A stretch of 9,477 nucleotides of DNA from Caldisericota bacterium. GTDB lineage: Bacteria; Caldisericota; Caldisericia; Cryosericales; Cryosericaceae. The stretch lies in assembly GCA_022710025.1 (NCBI GenBank), contig JAKLHS010000018.1, positions 1-9,477 on the forward strand. The letters run 5' to 3'. A program made the translations under genes and the position numbers. Shown here piece by piece: positions 7,928-9,477 of the stretch (positions are counted from its first letter, which is position 1; every line of letters begins with the position of its first letter). The notes under the pieces were generated by a model that saw only the letters and a list, made by a program, of their open reading frames with translations, was not told the origin of the DNA and did not search any database.

Positions 7928-8985
7928 TAATGGGATACATTGAACCGAAAATGCGCTATTTCCTTGTTTTTCACGATGTAGTTTTCTCCTTCGATCCGTA
8001 GCAGTCCGCGCTCTTTCGCGATTTTGAAGGAGTTTTCTGCTTTTCGGAAATCGTCTAGCGAGATGACCTCCGCAGCGATGAAACCACGGGCGATGTCTGT
8101 GTGGATCTTGCCGGCAGCGTTCCTCGCGTTCGTGCCCGCCTCGATCACCCAGGCTTTGCACTCGTCTTCACCAGCAGTATAAAATGTTTCAAGCCTCAGC
8201 AGGTCATAGGCGCGAGCGATGAAACTGTCGATAGCTGATCCGGCGAGGCCGAATTCTTTCAAGAAGTCATCCTGCTCGGCGGCGGGGAGTTCCGATATCT
8301 CGTGCTCGAGCTTGGCATCCAGGATCATGACGGTCGCATCTGTTTTGTTCAATGCAGACGTGAGTTCCGCCTCGATGCGTTTTGCGGCCGCTTCGTCGCT
8401 CATCGTGGTATTGACGACATGCATGACCGGCTTCAGCGTGAGGAAGGCATATGACGTCAAGATGCGTTTGTCCTCGGTCGACATGTTCAGAGTGCGCAAT
8501 GCCCTGCCGGCCGACAGACACGCTTGTCCATCAGTCAGAAGATCGCGTTCCTTTTCCAGCAGAGACGTCATCTTTTCTTTTTTCATACGTTCCAGACGCC
8601 GTTCAATAATCTCCAGATCGACCAGGGCCAGGTCGAGTTCGAAGCTGTTTATCTGTTCACGCAGCTCCTGGGGCGACGCTGGCCGTGTGAATGCGTCGTA
8701 CATCTCGACCAGTGCCTCAACGTTCTTGATGTCTCGCAACAGCTCATTACGACGGGACGCATTCTCCTGACCCGAGGGGATACCTGGTACATCGGCAAAC
8801 TCCACACTGGCGGGCGTCGTTTTTTTGGGGTGAAAGATGCCGGACAGGTACGCGAGATCGCTGTCGGCAATGCTTACCGTTGCGATGTTCGTCTTGGACG
8901 GCGACGCTTGAGCTGTTCCCTTGGTAAGGGCTCCGAACAGGGTCGTCTTGCCGGTTTGTGGAAGACCGATGATTCCTATCTTCAT
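7927..8985 (-). CDS. ychF: YchF-family (Obg-related) P-loop ATPase, diverged G domain
   Basis: YchF proteins are ribosome-associated Obg-family P-loop NTPases that hydrolyse ATP rather than GTP and are tied to translation and stress responses. The 352 residues open with the P-loop GLPQTGKTT (7-15), then a G3-like DVPG (65-68), a charged coiled region (about 105-160) and the C-terminal TGS-like domain. That last domain is highly typical: FYTAGEDECKAWVIEAGT (268-285), GKIHTDIARGFIAAEVIS (292-309) and KNKEIAHFRFNV (339-350). The G domain is less typical. The usual GLPNVGKS, DIAGL and NxxE elements are here GLPQTGKT, DVPGI and VNTTM (190-195). The upstream ATG at 8985 has AAGGAG 5 nt before it; a GTG at 8991 is also in frame but overlaps that ribosome site, so I reject it. 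The gene is convergent with hemW and has its own promoter. Confidence 0.9.
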   Translation of the reverse strand: MKIGIIGLPQTGKTTLFGALTKGTAQASPSKTNIATVSIADSDLAYLSGIFHPKKTTPASVEFADVPGIPSGQENASRRNELLRDIKNVEALVEMYDAFTRPASPQELREQINSFELDLALVDLEIIERRLERMKKEKMTSLLEKERDLLTDGQACLSAGRALRTLNMSTEDKRILTSYAFLTLKPVMHVVNTTMSDEAAAKRIEAELTSALNKTDATVMILDAKLEHEISELPAAEQDDFLKEFGLAGSAIDSFIARAYDLLRLETFYTAGEDECKAWVIEAGTNARNAAGKIHTDIARGFIAAEVISLDDFRKAENSFKIAKERGLLRIEGENYIVKNKEIAHFRFNVSH

Positions 8986-9003
8986 TGACACTCCTTGTCG
9001 GCT

Positions 9004-9059
9004 CTGCGTTCATGCTCCTGAGCCTGCGTTCAGTATACTGACTCTGAACATATGGTTCA
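9004..9059. repeat. Cluster of TGAAC/GTTCA half-sites in the ychF promoter
   Basis: The sequence CTGCGTTCA occurs twice, at 9004-9012 and 9024-9032, exactly 20 bp apart. An inverted repeat TGAAC-N5-GTTCA at 9045-9059 overlaps the -35 box. Together these give four GTTCA-type half-sites in 52 bp around the promoter, suggesting an operator. The inverted repeat resembles the Gram-positive LexA box (GAAC-N4-GTTC) but has one extra central base. Confidence 0.4.
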
Positions 9060-9060
9060 A
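9032..9060 (-). promoter_or_regulatory. Sigma70-type promoter for ychF
   Basis: On the minus strand, TTGAAC (9060-9055) and TATACT (9037-9032) are separated by the optimal 17 bp. The -10 lies in a perfect 12-bp palindrome, TCAGTATACTGA (9030-9041). Transcription would start near 9025, about 40 nt before the ATG. Confidence 0.65.
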
Positions 9061-9082
9061 GGACGTGCCGGCTGCCATTCGG

Positions 9083-9110
9083 TTGACATGGAGCGGTGCT
9101 GTTCTACACT
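9083..9110 (+). promoter_or_regulatory. Sigma70-type promoter for the right-edge gene
   Basis: A perfect -35 TTGACA (9083-9088) is followed after 16 bp by TACACT (9105-9110, four of six). The start would be near 9117, 18 nt before the ATG at 9135, with GGAGA at 9120-9124 as ribosome site. Confidence 0.6.
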
Positions 9111-9134
9111 ATTACGTCTGGAGAAACCATACAT

Positions 9135-9477
9135 ATGAAGATCAAAACAATACGCGGAGCGTTGCGCGCCGTACAGCGCAAGCTCGACGCAGGACACACG
9201 GAAAAGGTAACGCACTCTGCCGAGCTCGACCGTTCCTATGGCCTCTTGGCGACGGAGAGAGCGTGCTATATCACCCGTCTGTTGAGTTCGGGGGACTATG
9301 TAGATTTTGGCAGATTGTTCCCGGATCTCGCTCACCAGATAGGATGGACGCGGGGTATTATGCTTTCAAGGCAGGATCTTGCGAGTGCCATCTCAGCAAC
9401 ACGCAAGATGCCACAGACGGTGAGTATGTCCACTATCATGATATTCGTCGACGAATGCGGCCGTTTCTCGCAGATCG
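9135..9477 (+). CDS. Unrecognised protein, N-terminal 114 codons, cut by window edge
   Basis: I do not recognise this gene. The open frame continues to the right edge without a stop. The predicted N-terminus is basic (MKIKTIRGALRAVQRK) and reads as an amphipathic helix rather than a signal peptide: it lacks a hydrophobic core. The rest is soluble and mixed, with helical stretches around residues 29-52 (SAELDRSYGLLATERACYI) and 78-92 (SRQDLASAISATRKM), and a hydrophobic strand MIFVDECGRF at about 102-111. Two cysteines are seen, at 44 and 108. The gene is supported by a good promoter, a GGAGA ribosome site (11 nt spacing, slightly long) and an uninterrupted frame. An antisense frame spans 9057-9335 but has no comparable signals. 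Function unknown. Confidence 0.7.
   Translation, partial: MKIKTIRGALRAVQRKLDAGHTEKVTHSAELDRSYGLLATERACYITRLLSSGDYVDFGRLFPDLAHQIGWTRGIMLSRQDLASAISATRKMPQTVSMSTIMIFVDECGRFSQI

Noticed and set aside
8986..8991. GTG 8991 as the ychF start
   Set aside because: It overlaps the AAGGAG ribosome site, which is ideally spaced for ATG 8985.

Overview
The window carries seven protein-coding genes on both strands and no RNA genes, mobile elements or CRISPR arrays that I can support. It looks like bacterial core chromosome of moderate to fairly high G+C content. A two-ATPase ClpC with a UVR-type linker, a class A penicillin-binding protein and lepA followed directly by hemW are all common in Gram-positive (Firmicutes-like) bacteria and relatives such as Chloroflexota. 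Several proteins, especially the YchF homologue and the small hypothetical proteins, are diverged, which suggests a less-studied lineage. I cannot place it further from sequence alone.

Layout. On the minus strand, the left part holds a class A PBP that runs off the left edge (1668 down to 1). Upstream of it on the same strand lies a 167-aa helical hypothetical protein (2265 down to 1762). A 203-bp divergent intergenic region (2266-2468) then carries back-to-back promoters with mirrored -35 boxes around a central dyad. To the right, clpC, lepA and hemW run on the plus strand as a tight operon (2469-7896). Convergent to hemW, and separated by only 30 bp, is ychF on the minus strand (8985 down to 7927). 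A second divergent promoter region (8986-9134) separates ychF from an unrecognised plus-strand gene that is cut by the right edge (9135 onward).

Functionally, the plus-strand operon joins protein quality control (ClpC), translation-elongation rescue (LepA/EF4) and heme handling (HemW). The opposite operon joins a cell-wall synthase with a cytosolic coiled-coil protein of unknown role. ychF encodes a ribosome-associated P-loop ATPase.

The most striking point is the start of hemW. The reading frame containing the diagnostic 4Fe-4S cysteine motif has no ATG, GTG or TTG upstream of that motif. The best-placed candidate is an ACG at 6751 overlapping the end of lepA. A single C-to-T change there, silent in lepA, would make it ATG. 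No obvious new multi-gene system is visible; the window is mostly housekeeping genes with some unusual regulatory and start-site details. No stretch over 300 bases lacks a gene.
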